Shown here: piece after piece, positions 47,255-55,696 of the stretch
Layout of the letters: each line of letters opens with the position of its first letter
How positions within the stretch are numbered: the stretch's first letter is position 1
Source: Roseicella sp. DB1501
GTDB lineage: Bacteria; Pseudomonadota; Alphaproteobacteria; Acetobacterales; Acetobacteraceae
Assembly (NCBI RefSeq): GCF_013112485.1
Contig: NZ_JABFHG010000002.1
Coordinates: forward strand, 186,001-250,000
Reading direction: 5' to 3'
DNA length: 64,000 nucleotides
Translations under genes and position numbers: made by a program
The notes under the pieces: model-generated
Database searches by the model: none
Told to the model about the DNA's origin: nothing
What the model saw: the letters and a program-made list of their open reading frames with translations, nothing else

Positions 47255-48832
47255 TCAGGCCCTCCGGATGCCCCAGAAAATGGCGAAGCCCTTCACCCGG
47301 TCAACCAGCGTGCGGCGATGGGCGGTGATCGAATAATAGGCGCCCGTCGGGATGTAGGGCAGCCCCTGCATCGCCGCGAGCTGGATCCGCCGCGCCAGCG
47401 CCTGCCGCGCCGGCAGGTCCGGCGCGTCCAGCCAGGCGGCGCGCAGCCGCTCGACCTCCGGCAGGTCGGGCCAGCCCGGCGCCGCCTTCTCGCCATCGGA
47501 GCGGAGCTGCGCATGGGTGACGGGGTTGATGAAATCCATGCCGGATGATGCGAAGCAGGCGATGGACCAGCCCCCCTGGTCGAGCGGGCCGCGATTCATC
47601 CGCCGCTGCGCCAGCGTGCCCCAATCGCTCAGCACCACCTCGAGATTGAGGTCGAGCTGCCGCAGCAGATCGGCCGCCACCTGCGCCTGGGCGGTGGTGG
47701 AGACGATGTCGGTGGTGCCGAGCAGGCGCACCTTCTCGCCACGATAGCCGGCCTCCTTCAGCGCCTGCCGCGCCGCGGCGATGCTGCGCGGCCCGGTCAG
47801 CGGCGCCAGCCCGGCATCGTTGGCGAAGGGGCCGCCAGGGGTGAAGAAGCCGACGCCCGTCTCGAATTTCGCCGGCTCGGGGCCGACGATCGCGGTCATG
47901 AAATCCTCCTGGCTGATCGCCGGCAGGAAGGCGCGGCGGATCGCCGGGTTGTCGAAGGGCGGCTGGCGGTGGTTGAAGCGGAACTGGCCGGGCAACGGCA
48001 GCGGGTCGATCGGCTCGAGCAGCAGGCCGCGGTTGCGGCCGAGCAGCGTCTGGATCTCGGCCGGCATCTGCTCCAGCCAGTCCACCTCGCCCGCGCTCAG
48101 CGCCGCGGCGGCGGTGCCGGCATCGGGGATGATGGACCATTCGACGCGGTCGAAATGCACCAGCTTCGGCCCGGCGGTGAGGCCGCTGCCGCCGGCCGGC
48201 GTCGGCACGTAGTCCGGGTTACGCTCCCAGACCGCGCGGCTGCCCTGGCGGAACTCGTCCATGCGGAAGCGGAAGGGGCCGCTGCCGGTCGGGTCGCGGA
48301 TCTGCTGGAAGGGATCGGTCGCGGCGATGCGCGCCGGCATGATGAAGGGCTGCGGATTGGCCGGCATCGCCAGCGCCTCAATCAGCAGCGGGAAGCGCGC
48401 GCGCAGCCGGAAGCGGAAGCGCCGGTCGTCGAGCGCGGCGAGCTCCTCGGTGCGCGCCGCCAGCGCCTGGCCCATGGCGCTGCGCGCCATCCAGCGTCGC
48501 AGCGAGGCGACGCAATCCTCGGCCTGCACCGGCGCGCCATCGTGGAAGCGCAGCCCCTCGCGCAGGGTGATGGTGACGCTGCGGCCGTCCTCCTCCTCGA
48601 GATGGCCCGCCGCCATCTGCGGATGCACCCGGAAGGCCAGGTCCACGCCGAAGAGCGTGTCATAGACCATGTAGCCGTGGTTGCGGATGACGTTGGAAGT
48701 GACCGCGACGGGGTCCAGTCCGCCGAGATCGGCCTGCGGCACGAAGCGCAGCACGCGCGCCGCGGACTGCGAGAGCGCCGGCGCCGCCGGCAGCGTGGCG
48801 CCGGCGGCGAGCAAGGTGCGGCGCGCGATCAT
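47255..48832 (-). CDS. peptide-type ABC solute-binding protein 3 (family 5)
   Basis: The 525-residue paralogue begins MIARRTLLAAGATLPAAPALS. Array motifs are RFVPQADLGGLDPVAVTSNV, GLRFHDGAPVQAEDCVASL, GSGPFRFRMDEFRQG and SDWGTLAQRRMNRGPLDQGG. The start ATG 48832 overlaps the stop of copy 4 by 4 bases (ATGA), so its translation would normally be coupled to copy 4. Since copy 4 carries an early stop, coupling may be weakened. The frame is open far upstream, but that part is antiphase reading of copy 4. Confidence 0.9.
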   Translation of the reverse strand: MIARRTLLAAGATLPAAPALSQSAARVLRFVPQADLGGLDPVAVTSNVIRNHGYMVYDTLFGVDLAFRVHPQMAAGHLEEEDGRSVTITLREGLRFHDGAPVQAEDCVASLRRWMARSAMGQALAARTEELAALDDRRFRFRLRARFPLLIEALAMPANPQPFIMPARIAATDPFQQIRDPTGSGPFRFRMDEFRQGSRAVWERNPDYVPTPAGGSGLTAGPKLVHFDRVEWSIIPDAGTAAAALSAGEVDWLEQMPAEIQTLLGRNRGLLLEPIDPLPLPGQFRFNHRQPPFDNPAIRRAFLPAISQEDFMTAIVGPEPAKFETGVGFFTPGGPFANDAGLAPLTGPRSIAAARQALKEAGYRGEKVRLLGTTDIVSTTAQAQVAADLLRQLDLNLEVVLSDWGTLAQRRMNRGPLDQGGWSIACFASSGMDFINPVTHAQLRSDGEKAAPGWPDLPEVERLRAAWLDAPDLPARQALARRIQLAAMQGLPYIPTGAYYSITAHRRTLVDRVKGFAIFWGIRRA

Positions 48833-50409
48833 GCGCGCCGCAGGTTCCAGAACAGCGCGAAGCCCGGCACCCGCCCCTGGAGGTCGCGCCGCAGCGAGGT
48901 GAGCGAGGTGTAGGAGCCGACCGGGATATAGGGCAGCTCGTCCAACGCGGTGCGCTGGATGTCGCGGGCGATGCGCCTCTGCGCCTCGAGGTCCGGCGCC
49001 TCGAACCAGGCATCGCGCAGCTCCTCCAGCCGCGGCATGGTCGGCCAGCCGAACCAGGCGCTGGTCCCGTTGCCGCGCAGCGGGGAATTGCCGGCGGGAT
49101 CGGCGAATTCGAAAGAGGCGAAGGCGGTGAGGAAGACGCTCCAGCCGCCCTTCTCCACCGGCTCGCGGCTGGCCCGGCGCTGGATGACGCTGCCCTAATC
49201 GGTGAGGACGAAGTCGAGATTGACGCCGAGCCGGCGGAACATGTCGCCCGCCACCTGGGTCATCGCCGCCGGCGCCAGGATGTCGGTCGGGCCGATCAGG
49301 CGGATGAGCTGGTCCGTGTAGCCCGCCTCCTTCAGCAGCGCCTTGGCGCGGTCGATGCTGCGCGGCCCGGTCAGCGCTTCCATCCCGGCATCGTTGGCCA
49401 GCGGCGTGTCCGGGGTGAAGACGCCCATCGGGGCGAAGAGCGCCGGATCGGGCCCGACGATCGCCGTCATGTAGTCCGCTTGGTCGATCGCCGGCAGCAG
49501 GGCTTGGCGCATCTTCCTGTCGTTGAAGGGCGGGTGCAGGTGGTTGAAGCGCAGGATCGCCGGGTTGCGCAGCCGGTCGATCGGCTCGACGGTGATCTGC
49601 CGGTTGCGACGGAAGAGCTCCTGGATCTCCGGCGGCGGCTGCTCGTACCAGTCGATCTCGCCGGCCTGCAGCGCCGCCGAGGCGGTCGCGGCATCGACGA
49701 TGATGTGCCATTCGATGCGGTCGAAATGGGCCCGCTTCGGCCCGGCCGTCAGGCTCGGCTCGCCGCTGCTGACAGGTACGTAGTCCGGGTTGCGCTGATA
49801 GGCGACGAAGCTGCCGGAATTGTAGTCCCGCGCCAGGAAGCGGAAGGGTCCGCTGCCCACCGTCTCCTGGATCTGCTGATAGGGATCGGTGCGGGCGATC
49901 CGCTCCGGCATGATGAAGGCGGCCGGGTTGGTGGGCGTCGCCAGCGCCTGCAGCAGCATCGGGAAGCGCCGCTTCAGCCGGAACCGGAGACGCCGGTCGT
50001 CGAGCGCCGAGAGCTCTTCGATCGCCGGCTCCAGCTTCTGGCCGATGCTGCTGCGCTTCATCCAGCGCCGGAGGGAGGCGACGCAATCCGCCGCCCGCAC
50101 CGGCTCGCCATCATGGAAGCGCAGCCCCTCCCGCAGCGTGATGGTGCAGAGGCGGTCGTCATCCTCGAAGACCTGCCCGGCCGCCATCTGCGGTTGCGGC
50201 CGGAACTGCGCATCCATGCCGTAGAGCACGTCGTAGACGAGCCAGGCATGGTTGCGGGTGACATTGGCCGTGGTCCAGATCGGATCCAGGCTGGTCAGAT
50301 TGGCCTGTGGCACGAATTTCAGCACGCGGCTGCCCGCGGGCTGGCCAACGGCCAGGCGCGGCAGGGTCGCCGCCGCGGCCGTGCCGGCGAGGAATTCGCG
50401 TCGATGCAT
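48829..50409 (-). pseudogene. peptide-type solute-binding protein 4, interrupted by TAG
   Basis: Two in-frame pieces (49198-50409, 404 residues, and 48829-49194) make one full-length family 5 binding protein. The signal MHRREFLAGTAAAATLPRLA and all array motifs are intact. The break is a single TAG at 49195-49197 where every paralogue has Trp in the motif D-W-G or D-W-A (VLTD-stop-GSVIQRRASREPVEKG). One G-to-A change of TGG explains it. There is no frameshift, deletion or second stop, so the event looks recent. A truncated 404-residue product would lack the last quarter of lobe II. A sequencing error or suppression cannot be excluded. Confidence 0.85.
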
Positions 50410-50433
50410 CGCTTGCTCCGCCTCCGCCCGGCT

Positions 50434-52026
50434 TCAGGCGGTCTTCTTGATGCTCCAGAAGAGCGGCATGCCCTTCGGCACGTCGCTGAGGCTGCGCCGA
50501 TAGGCCGTGGCCTGGAAGTACTGGCCGAGCGGCAGGGTCGGCGCCTCCTCGAAGGCCGCGAGTTGCATCTCGCGTGCCAGGGGTTTCTGGGCGGCGAGGT
50601 CGGGCGCGTCGAACCAGCGCTGCCGCAGCGCCTCCAGCCGCTCCGAGCTGGACCAGCCCCACCAGCCATCCTTGCCATTGCCGCGGATCGGCTGGTTGAC
50701 GCCGGGATTGATGACGTCGAGCCCGGTCCAGAAGGTGAAGAACATGCTCCAGCCGCCCTTCTCCACCGGCTCGCGGCTCGCGCGGCGGGCGACGACGCTG
50801 GCCCAGTCGGTGGCGACGAACTCGACATTCATGCCGCAGCGGCGGAGCATGTCGTTGCCGACCTGCCCGAGCGCGTTCAGAGTCGGGAAATCGGTCGCGG
50901 CGAGCAGCACGACCTTCTCGCCCTTGTAGCCGGCGGCGGCGATCTCGCGCTTCACCTTGTCGACGTCGCGCGGGCCCTTCAGCACCTCGAGCCCGGCATC
51001 GCTCGCCAGCGGCGTCTCCGGCGGGAAGAAGCCGACGCCGTCGCGCCAGAGGCTGCGATCGGTGCCGGTTACCGCCACCATGTAGTCCTCCTGGCTCACC
51101 GCGCCCATCAGGGCCCGGCGGATGCCCGGATTGTCGAAGGGCGGATGCAGGTGGTTGAAGCGGCCCCAACCGACCAGCCCGGTCGGGTTCGGGTTGTCGA
51201 TGCGGATGTTGCGGTTGCCCTGCAGCACCGGCAGCAGGTCCGAGGTCGGCACCTCCCACCAATCCGTCTCGCCGTTCTGCAACGCGGCGCCGGCAGTGGC
51301 CGGATCGGGGGTGACGATCCATTCCACCCGGTCGAGATTCACCCGCTTCGGCCCGGAGGTCCAGCTCGGCGTGCCCTGCTCGCGCGGGCGGTACTCGGCG
51401 AAGCGTTCATAGACGAAGCGGCTGCCCTGAATGCGCTCATCCGCCTTGAAGCGGAAGGGGCCGCTGCCGATCATCTCGGTGACCGGCTTCGAAGCATCCG
51501 TCTTCGCCAGCCGCTCGGGCATGATGAAGCAGCAGGGCGTCACCAGGCTGCCCAGTGCCTCAGCCAGCATCGTATAGGGACGCTTGAGGCGGAAGACGAT
51601 GCGCCGGTCATCGGCCGCCGACATCTCGCCGAGCCGCGCGTTCAGCTCCTGTCCGAGCGGGTGCCGCGCCGCCCAGCGCCGGATGGAGGCGACGCAGTCC
51701 TGCGCCCGCACCGGCGAGCCGTCATGGAATTGCAGCCCGGGCCGCAGCGTGATGGTCCAGCGCAACCCGTCCTCCTCGACCACGTGGCCCTCGGCCATCT
51801 GCGGCGTCACGCGGAACTCCGCATCCATGCCGTAGAGCGTGTCGAAGACCATGAAGCCGTGATGGCGGGTGACATAGGCGGTGGTGATGTGCGGATCGAG
51901 GATGCCGAGATCCGATTGCGGGATGAACTTCAGCAGCCGTGCCGCTGCCGGCTGCGCCAGCGCCGGGGCCGCGAGGCCGCCCAGCGCCAGCCCCGCGCCG
52001 CCCAGGAGAATATCGCGTCGCTGCAT
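50434..52026 (-). CDS. peptide-type ABC solute-binding protein 5 (family 5)
   Basis: The 530-residue paralogue begins MQRRDILLGGAGLALGGLAA, with KFIPQSDLGILDPHITTAYV, GLQFHDGSPVRAQDCVASI and GSGPFRFKADERIQG. ATDWASVVARRASREPVEKG has Ala where the others have Gly after the conserved Trp. Two adjacent Cys in TPCCFIMPERLA are unusual. GGAGG eight bases before ATG 52026 sets the start. It is closest to copy 6 by eye. Confidence 0.92.
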   Translation of the reverse strand: MQRRDILLGGAGLALGGLAAPALAQPAAARLLKFIPQSDLGILDPHITTAYVTRHHGFMVFDTLYGMDAEFRVTPQMAEGHVVEEDGLRWTITLRPGLQFHDGSPVRAQDCVASIRRWAARHPLGQELNARLGEMSAADDRRIVFRLKRPYTMLAEALGSLVTPCCFIMPERLAKTDASKPVTEMIGSGPFRFKADERIQGSRFVYERFAEYRPREQGTPSWTSGPKRVNLDRVEWIVTPDPATAGAALQNGETDWWEVPTSDLLPVLQGNRNIRIDNPNPTGLVGWGRFNHLHPPFDNPGIRRALMGAVSQEDYMVAVTGTDRSLWRDGVGFFPPETPLASDAGLEVLKGPRDVDKVKREIAAAGYKGEKVVLLAATDFPTLNALGQVGNDMLRRCGMNVEFVATDWASVVARRASREPVEKGGWSMFFTFWTGLDVINPGVNQPIRGNGKDGWWGWSSSERLEALRQRWFDAPDLAAQKPLAREMQLAAFEEAPTLPLGQYFQATAYRRSLSDVPKGMPLFWSIKKTA

Positions 52027-52188
52027 TGCCCGGCCTCCGCCTTCTTCGTCACGCTTCTCGTGGTCCGTGCGGCACACTAGACCATGCGGCGCGCCGCCTT
52101 TCCAGGCGGCGCGCCACGCCATTCATGTATCGAATCATTGTCGCGCAACCTTGGGCGACGCAGCGTCACCGCGCGCCGCCCGGCGGCA
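52027..52188 (-). other. 162-base spacer with an 11-bp hairpin
   Basis: GGCGCGCCGCC (52088-52098) pairs perfectly with GGCGGCGCGCC (52105-52115), loop of 6. It lies between copies 6 and 5 of the array. AT-rich sequence at 52120-52145 could hold a promoter for copy 5 downstream on the minus strand. Whether the hairpin terminates or attenuates cannot be told; there is no T-run. Confidence 0.45.
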
Positions 52189-53778
52189 TCAGCCCTTCCT
52201 GACGTTCCAGAACATCGGCAGGCCGTTCAGCACGCCGCTGATATTGGTCCGGTAGGTCCAGGGCTGGAAATACTGCCCGGCCGGGATGTAGGGCACCTCG
52301 CGCATCCCCTCCTCCTGGATCTCGCGGGCGATCCGCTGCTGCTCGGCGAGGTTCGGCGCGTCGAGCCATTCGCTGCGCAGCGCCTCCAGCTTCGGCATGG
52401 TCGGCCAGCCAAACCAGGCGTTCAGCCCATTGCCGCGCAGGCCGAGATGCCCGGCCGGGCTGAAGAAGTCGAGCCCGGTGAAGAAGGTGAGGAAGATGCT
52501 CCAGCCACCCTGGTCCGGCGGGTTGCGGTTGGCGCGGCGGGTGACGACGCTGCCCCAGTCGGTGGCGACGAAGTCGACATTCATGCCCGACTTCTGCAGC
52601 ATGTCGAGGCAGACCTGCCCGAGCGCGTTGAGCGAGGGGAAATCCGTGGCGGCGATCAGCACCACCTTCTCCCCCTTGTAGCCGGCGGCGGCGAGGTCGC
52701 GCCTGACCTTCGCGTAGTCGCGCGGCCCCTGCAGCGGCGCCAGCCCGACATCGGAGGCGAAGGGCGTGCCGGGCGGGAAGAAGCCGACATTGTCCCGCCA
52801 GGTGCTGGGATCGGTGCCGATCACCGCCGTCATGTAGTCCGCCTGGTTGGTGGCGCCGAGCAGGGCGCGGCGGATCCCGGGATTGTTGAAGGGCGGATGC
52901 AGGTGGTTGAAGCGGCAGAGTGCCATCAGCCCGGTCGGGTCATAGGCCTCGACCTTGATGTTGCGGTTGCGCTTGAGCAGCGGCAACAGATCGGCGGTCG
53001 GCTGCTCCCACCAGTCCATCTCGCCAGATTGCAGCGCACCGGCGGCGGTCGAGGCATCCGGGATCACATGCCACTCGACACGGTCGAAATTCGCCCGCTT
53101 CGGCCCCGACGTCCATTCCACGCTGCCGCCCTCGCGCGGCAGGTAATCCGGATTGCGCTCATAGACCACGAGGCTGCCGGGCACCCGCTCGTCGCCCTTG
53201 AATCGGAAGGGGCCGGAGCCGATGACCTCCTTGATCGGCGTGTTCGCATCCGTCTGCGCGATCCGCTCGGGCATGATGAAGCAGACCGGGCTGCCGGGCT
53301 TGGCCAGGGCATCGAGGAGCAGCGCGAAAGGCTTCTTCAGCCGGAAGGTCAGGGTGCGGTCATCGGTCGCGGCCAGTTCCTCGGTCGCGGCGGCCAATGC
53401 CTGGCCCATCGCGTCCCGCTGCCACCAACGCTTGATGCTGGCCACGGCATCCTTTGCCAGCACCGGCGCGCCGTCATGGAATTTGAGGCCGGAGCGCAGC
53501 GTGATGCTGACGCGCCGACCATCCTCCTCCACCCGGTGGCCCTCGGCCATCTGCGGCTGCGGCTTGAATTGCGCGTCCATGCCATAGAGCGTGTCGTAGA
53601 CGACGAAACCATGGTTGCGGGTGACATAGGCGGTGGTGACGATGGGATCGATCACCGCGACATCGGCCTGCGGGATGAATTTCAGCACCCGCGCCCCGGC
53701 CGGCTGGGCCAGCGCCGGCGCGGCGAGCGGCAGGGTGGCCGCCCCGGCCGTGCCGAGGAGGAAGCTGCGACGATCCAT
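52189..53778 (-). CDS. peptide-type ABC solute-binding protein 6 (family 5)
   Basis: The 529-residue paralogue begins with a twin-arginine signal (MDRRSFLLGTAGAATLPLAA). It has KFIPQADVAVIDPIVTTAYV, GLKFHDGAPVLAKDAVASI, GSGPFRFKGDERVPG and ATDWGSVVTRRANRNPPDQG, and ends GVLNGLPMFWNVRKG. It is the promoter-proximal member of the minus-strand array. ATG 53778 is preceded by GGGAACGGGATC. The frame runs further upstream into the divergent gtrA leader without support. Confidence 0.92.
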   Translation of the reverse strand: MDRRSFLLGTAGAATLPLAAPALAQPAGARVLKFIPQADVAVIDPIVTTAYVTRNHGFVVYDTLYGMDAQFKPQPQMAEGHRVEEDGRRVSITLRSGLKFHDGAPVLAKDAVASIKRWWQRDAMGQALAAATEELAATDDRTLTFRLKKPFALLLDALAKPGSPVCFIMPERIAQTDANTPIKEVIGSGPFRFKGDERVPGSLVVYERNPDYLPREGGSVEWTSGPKRANFDRVEWHVIPDASTAAGALQSGEMDWWEQPTADLLPLLKRNRNIKVEAYDPTGLMALCRFNHLHPPFNNPGIRRALLGATNQADYMTAVIGTDPSTWRDNVGFFPPGTPFASDVGLAPLQGPRDYAKVRRDLAAAGYKGEKVVLIAATDFPSLNALGQVCLDMLQKSGMNVDFVATDWGSVVTRRANRNPPDQGGWSIFLTFFTGLDFFSPAGHLGLRGNGLNAWFGWPTMPKLEALRSEWLDAPNLAEQQRIAREIQEEGMREVPYIPAGQYFQPWTYRTNISGVLNGLPMFWNVRKG

Positions 53779-53950
53779 GATCCCGTTCCCGTCATGTGAA
53801 GCCGCGGCAAGGCAAGCCCGATCGTCGCGCCAGCGCAAGGGGGTCGTGCCGGCCGGCGGTGCGGTGCGGCCGCGGGCTGGCCAGGGATTGTCTGGACCTC
53901 CGCCCGGCGACGGATTATCGCCCTCGCCCATGCATGGACCGATCCCCGCG

Positions 53951-54424
53951 ATGACCGGGGCACCCCGTCGCGCCTCGCGCCTCGTCGCCGCCTGCCGGGC
54001 GCATCTGTCGCTGCTCCGCTCGTTGCTCCGCTTCGGAATCGTCGGGGTGGCCGGCTTTCTCGTCGATGCCGCCGTGCTGATGGGCGGGCTGTGGCTCGGC
54101 CTCGGCCCCTGGCTCGGCCGGGTGGTGTCCTACCTGGCCGCGGCCAGCACGACCTTCGCCCTCAACCGCGCCTGGACCTTCCGCGATGCGCCGCGCGCCG
54201 CGCCGCTGCGGCAATGGGCGCTGTTCCTGCTGGTCAACCTCGCCGGCTTCGCGGTGAATTATGGAACCTATGCCGCGCTGATCGCCAGCCTGCCCCTGGT
54301 CGCCGCGCATCCGGTGCTCGGCGTCGCCGCGGGGTCGCTCGCCGGGATGGCGGGGAATTTCATTCTCTCCCGGCGGCTGGTCTTCCGGGCCGCCCGCCCG
54401 GCGCTCGCCGCGGCGCGGGGCTGA
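53951..54424 (+). CDS. GtrA-like membrane protein
   Basis: The 157-residue protein has four membrane segments and the GtrA-family sequences LRFGIVGVAGFLVDAAVLMG and NRAWTFRDAP. It also has NLAGFAVNYGTYAAL and GNFILSRRLVFR. Family members are thought to flip polyprenol-linked sugars or assist glycosyltransferases in modifying cell-surface glycans. ATG 53951 and ATG 53930 are both possible; neither has a ribosome-binding site. The glycosyltransferase gene downstream is its likely partner. Confidence 0.85.
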   Translation: MTGAPRRASRLVAACRAHLSLLRSLLRFGIVGVAGFLVDAAVLMGGLWLGLGPWLGRVVSYLAAASTTFALNRAWTFRDAPRAAPLRQWALFLLVNLAGFAVNYGTYAALIASLPLVAAHPVLGVAAGSLAGMAGNFILSRRLVFRAARPALAAARG

Positions 54425-54426
54425 TG

Positions 54427-54511
54427 GCGACGGACCGGTCGAGTGACCGGTTCGAGGCCCCGAACGAGCCCCGCAGCTTATGCTGCGAAGCCAGGCGAAG
54501 CGGAGCTTCGC
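54427..54511. repeat. family C structured repeat, copy 2
   Basis: It starts 2 bases after the gtrA stop. GGACCGGTC pairs with GACCGGTTC (54432-54440, 54445-54453), then CGAGGCCCCGAACGAGCCC. Next are CGCAGC-TTAT-GCTGCG (54472-54487) and GCGAAGC-GGA-GCTTCGC (54495-54511). The first 45 bases match the copy at 4267. The second hairpin differs in sequence but is kept. The rest up to 54628 shows nothing further. Confidence 0.6.
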
Positions 54512-54628
54512 GCCCGGCGACGGAGGGCCATCGGTATGAGCCGCCGCGCTTCCGCCATGGTCGTGGTCTAATTGGGTCGCCGCATCCCCGCCGAGCCGCC
54601 GAGGATCCCCTGCCGCTGGAGCCGCCCC

Positions 54629-55663
54629 GTGCCTGACCTGCCCGCCCCCGCCCGGCCCGGCTTCGCGCCGGCCCCTGCCCCGCCCCTTGCGCAGGCAGCG
54701 CCGCGGATCGCCGTCCTCATCCCCTGCTACAACGAGGAGGTGGCGATTGGCCGGGTCGTCGAGGCTTTCCGCGCCGCGCTGCCGGGGGCGGCGGTCTATG
54801 TCTACGACAACAACTCCCGCGACGGGACGCGGGAGGCGGCGCGCGCCGCCGGCGCCGTGGTCCGCACCGAGACGCTGCAGGGCAAGGGCCATGTCGTCCG
54901 CCGGATGTTCGCCGATATCGAGGCGGACATCTACGTGCTTGTCGATGGCGACGACACCTACGAGGCCGCCGCGGCGCCGCGCATGGTGGCGAGGCTGGTC
55001 GAGGACCGGCTGGACATGGTCACCGGCACCCGGGTCAGCGAGGCGGAGGAGGCCTACCGGCCGGGGCACCGGCTTGGCAACCGGGTGCTGACCGGCATGG
55101 TCCGGACCATCTTCGGCAACCGCATCACCGACATGCTGTCGGGCTACCGCGTCTTCTCGCGGCGCTTCGTCAAGAGCTTCCCGGCGCTGGCCGCGGGGTT
55201 CGAGACCGAGACGGAATTCACCGTGCATGCGCTCGAACTCATGCTGCCGGTGGGCGAGGTGCCGACCGCCTACAAGGAACGACCCGTCGGCTCGGCGAGC
55301 AAGCTGCGCACCATCCAGGATGGCTGGCGGATCCTGCAGGCGATCCTCGGCCTGGTGAAGCGGGAGAAGCCTCTGCCCTTCTTCTCCTGGATCGGCGCCG
55401 CATTGCTGCTGCTCGGCCTCGGCCTCGGCCTGCCGGTGGTCTGGACCTTCCTCGAGACCGGACTGGTGCCGCGGCTGCCGACGGCGGTGCTGGCGATGGG
55501 GCTGGTCCTGCTGTCCTTCCTCGCCTTCGTCTGCGGCCTGGTCCTCGACACCGTGACGCGGGGGCGGCTGGAGGCGAAGCGGACTGCCTATCTGGCGATC
55601 CCGGCACCGGATTTCGCCACGCCCGATTTTGCCTCGCCGAATGCCGCGCCCCGGCCGGGCTGA
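54629..55663 (+). CDS. family 2 glycosyltransferase (polyprenyl-phosphate glycosyltransferase type)
   Basis: The 344-residue protein has a GT-A domain: IAVLIPCYNEEVAIGRVV, VYDNNSRDGT, and metal-binding VLVDGDDTYEA. MLSGYRVFSRRFVKSFP follows. Two C-terminal membrane helices (about 255-280 and 290-315) anchor it. With GtrA nearby, a role making or using polyprenol-phosphate sugar is likely. The start is GTG 54629, with GGAG seven bases upstream; the longer frame from 54572 has no such site. Confidence 0.88.
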   Translation: MPDLPAPARPGFAPAPAPPLAQAAPRIAVLIPCYNEEVAIGRVVEAFRAALPGAAVYVYDNNSRDGTREAARAAGAVVRTETLQGKGHVVRRMFADIEADIYVLVDGDDTYEAAAAPRMVARLVEDRLDMVTGTRVSEAEEAYRPGHRLGNRVLTGMVRTIFGNRITDMLSGYRVFSRRFVKSFPALAAGFETETEFTVHALELMLPVGEVPTAYKERPVGSASKLRTIQDGWRILQAILGLVKREKPLPFFSWIGAALLLLGLGLGLPVVWTFLETGLVPRLPTAVLAMGLVLLSFLAFVCGLVLDTVTRGRLEAKRTAYLAIPAPDFATPDFASPNAAPRPG

Positions 55664-55696
55664 GGCGGGCGCGGCGCCCGCCCCGGTCGTCCGGGA

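Noticed and set aside
44612-47548. 978-codon plus-strand frame across binding proteins 1-3
   Set aside because: Spans two genes and an intergenic hairpin on the other strand, which no single real protein would do; composition is shadow-like.
49158-49197. Binding protein 4 as two separate genes
   Set aside because: Both parts are in the same frame and align end to end with each paralogue; the split is a single stop codon.
43895-53778. Tandem array as an assembly duplication artefact
   Set aside because: The copies differ throughout at residue level and in spacing, so they are real paralogues, not collapsed or repeated assembly.
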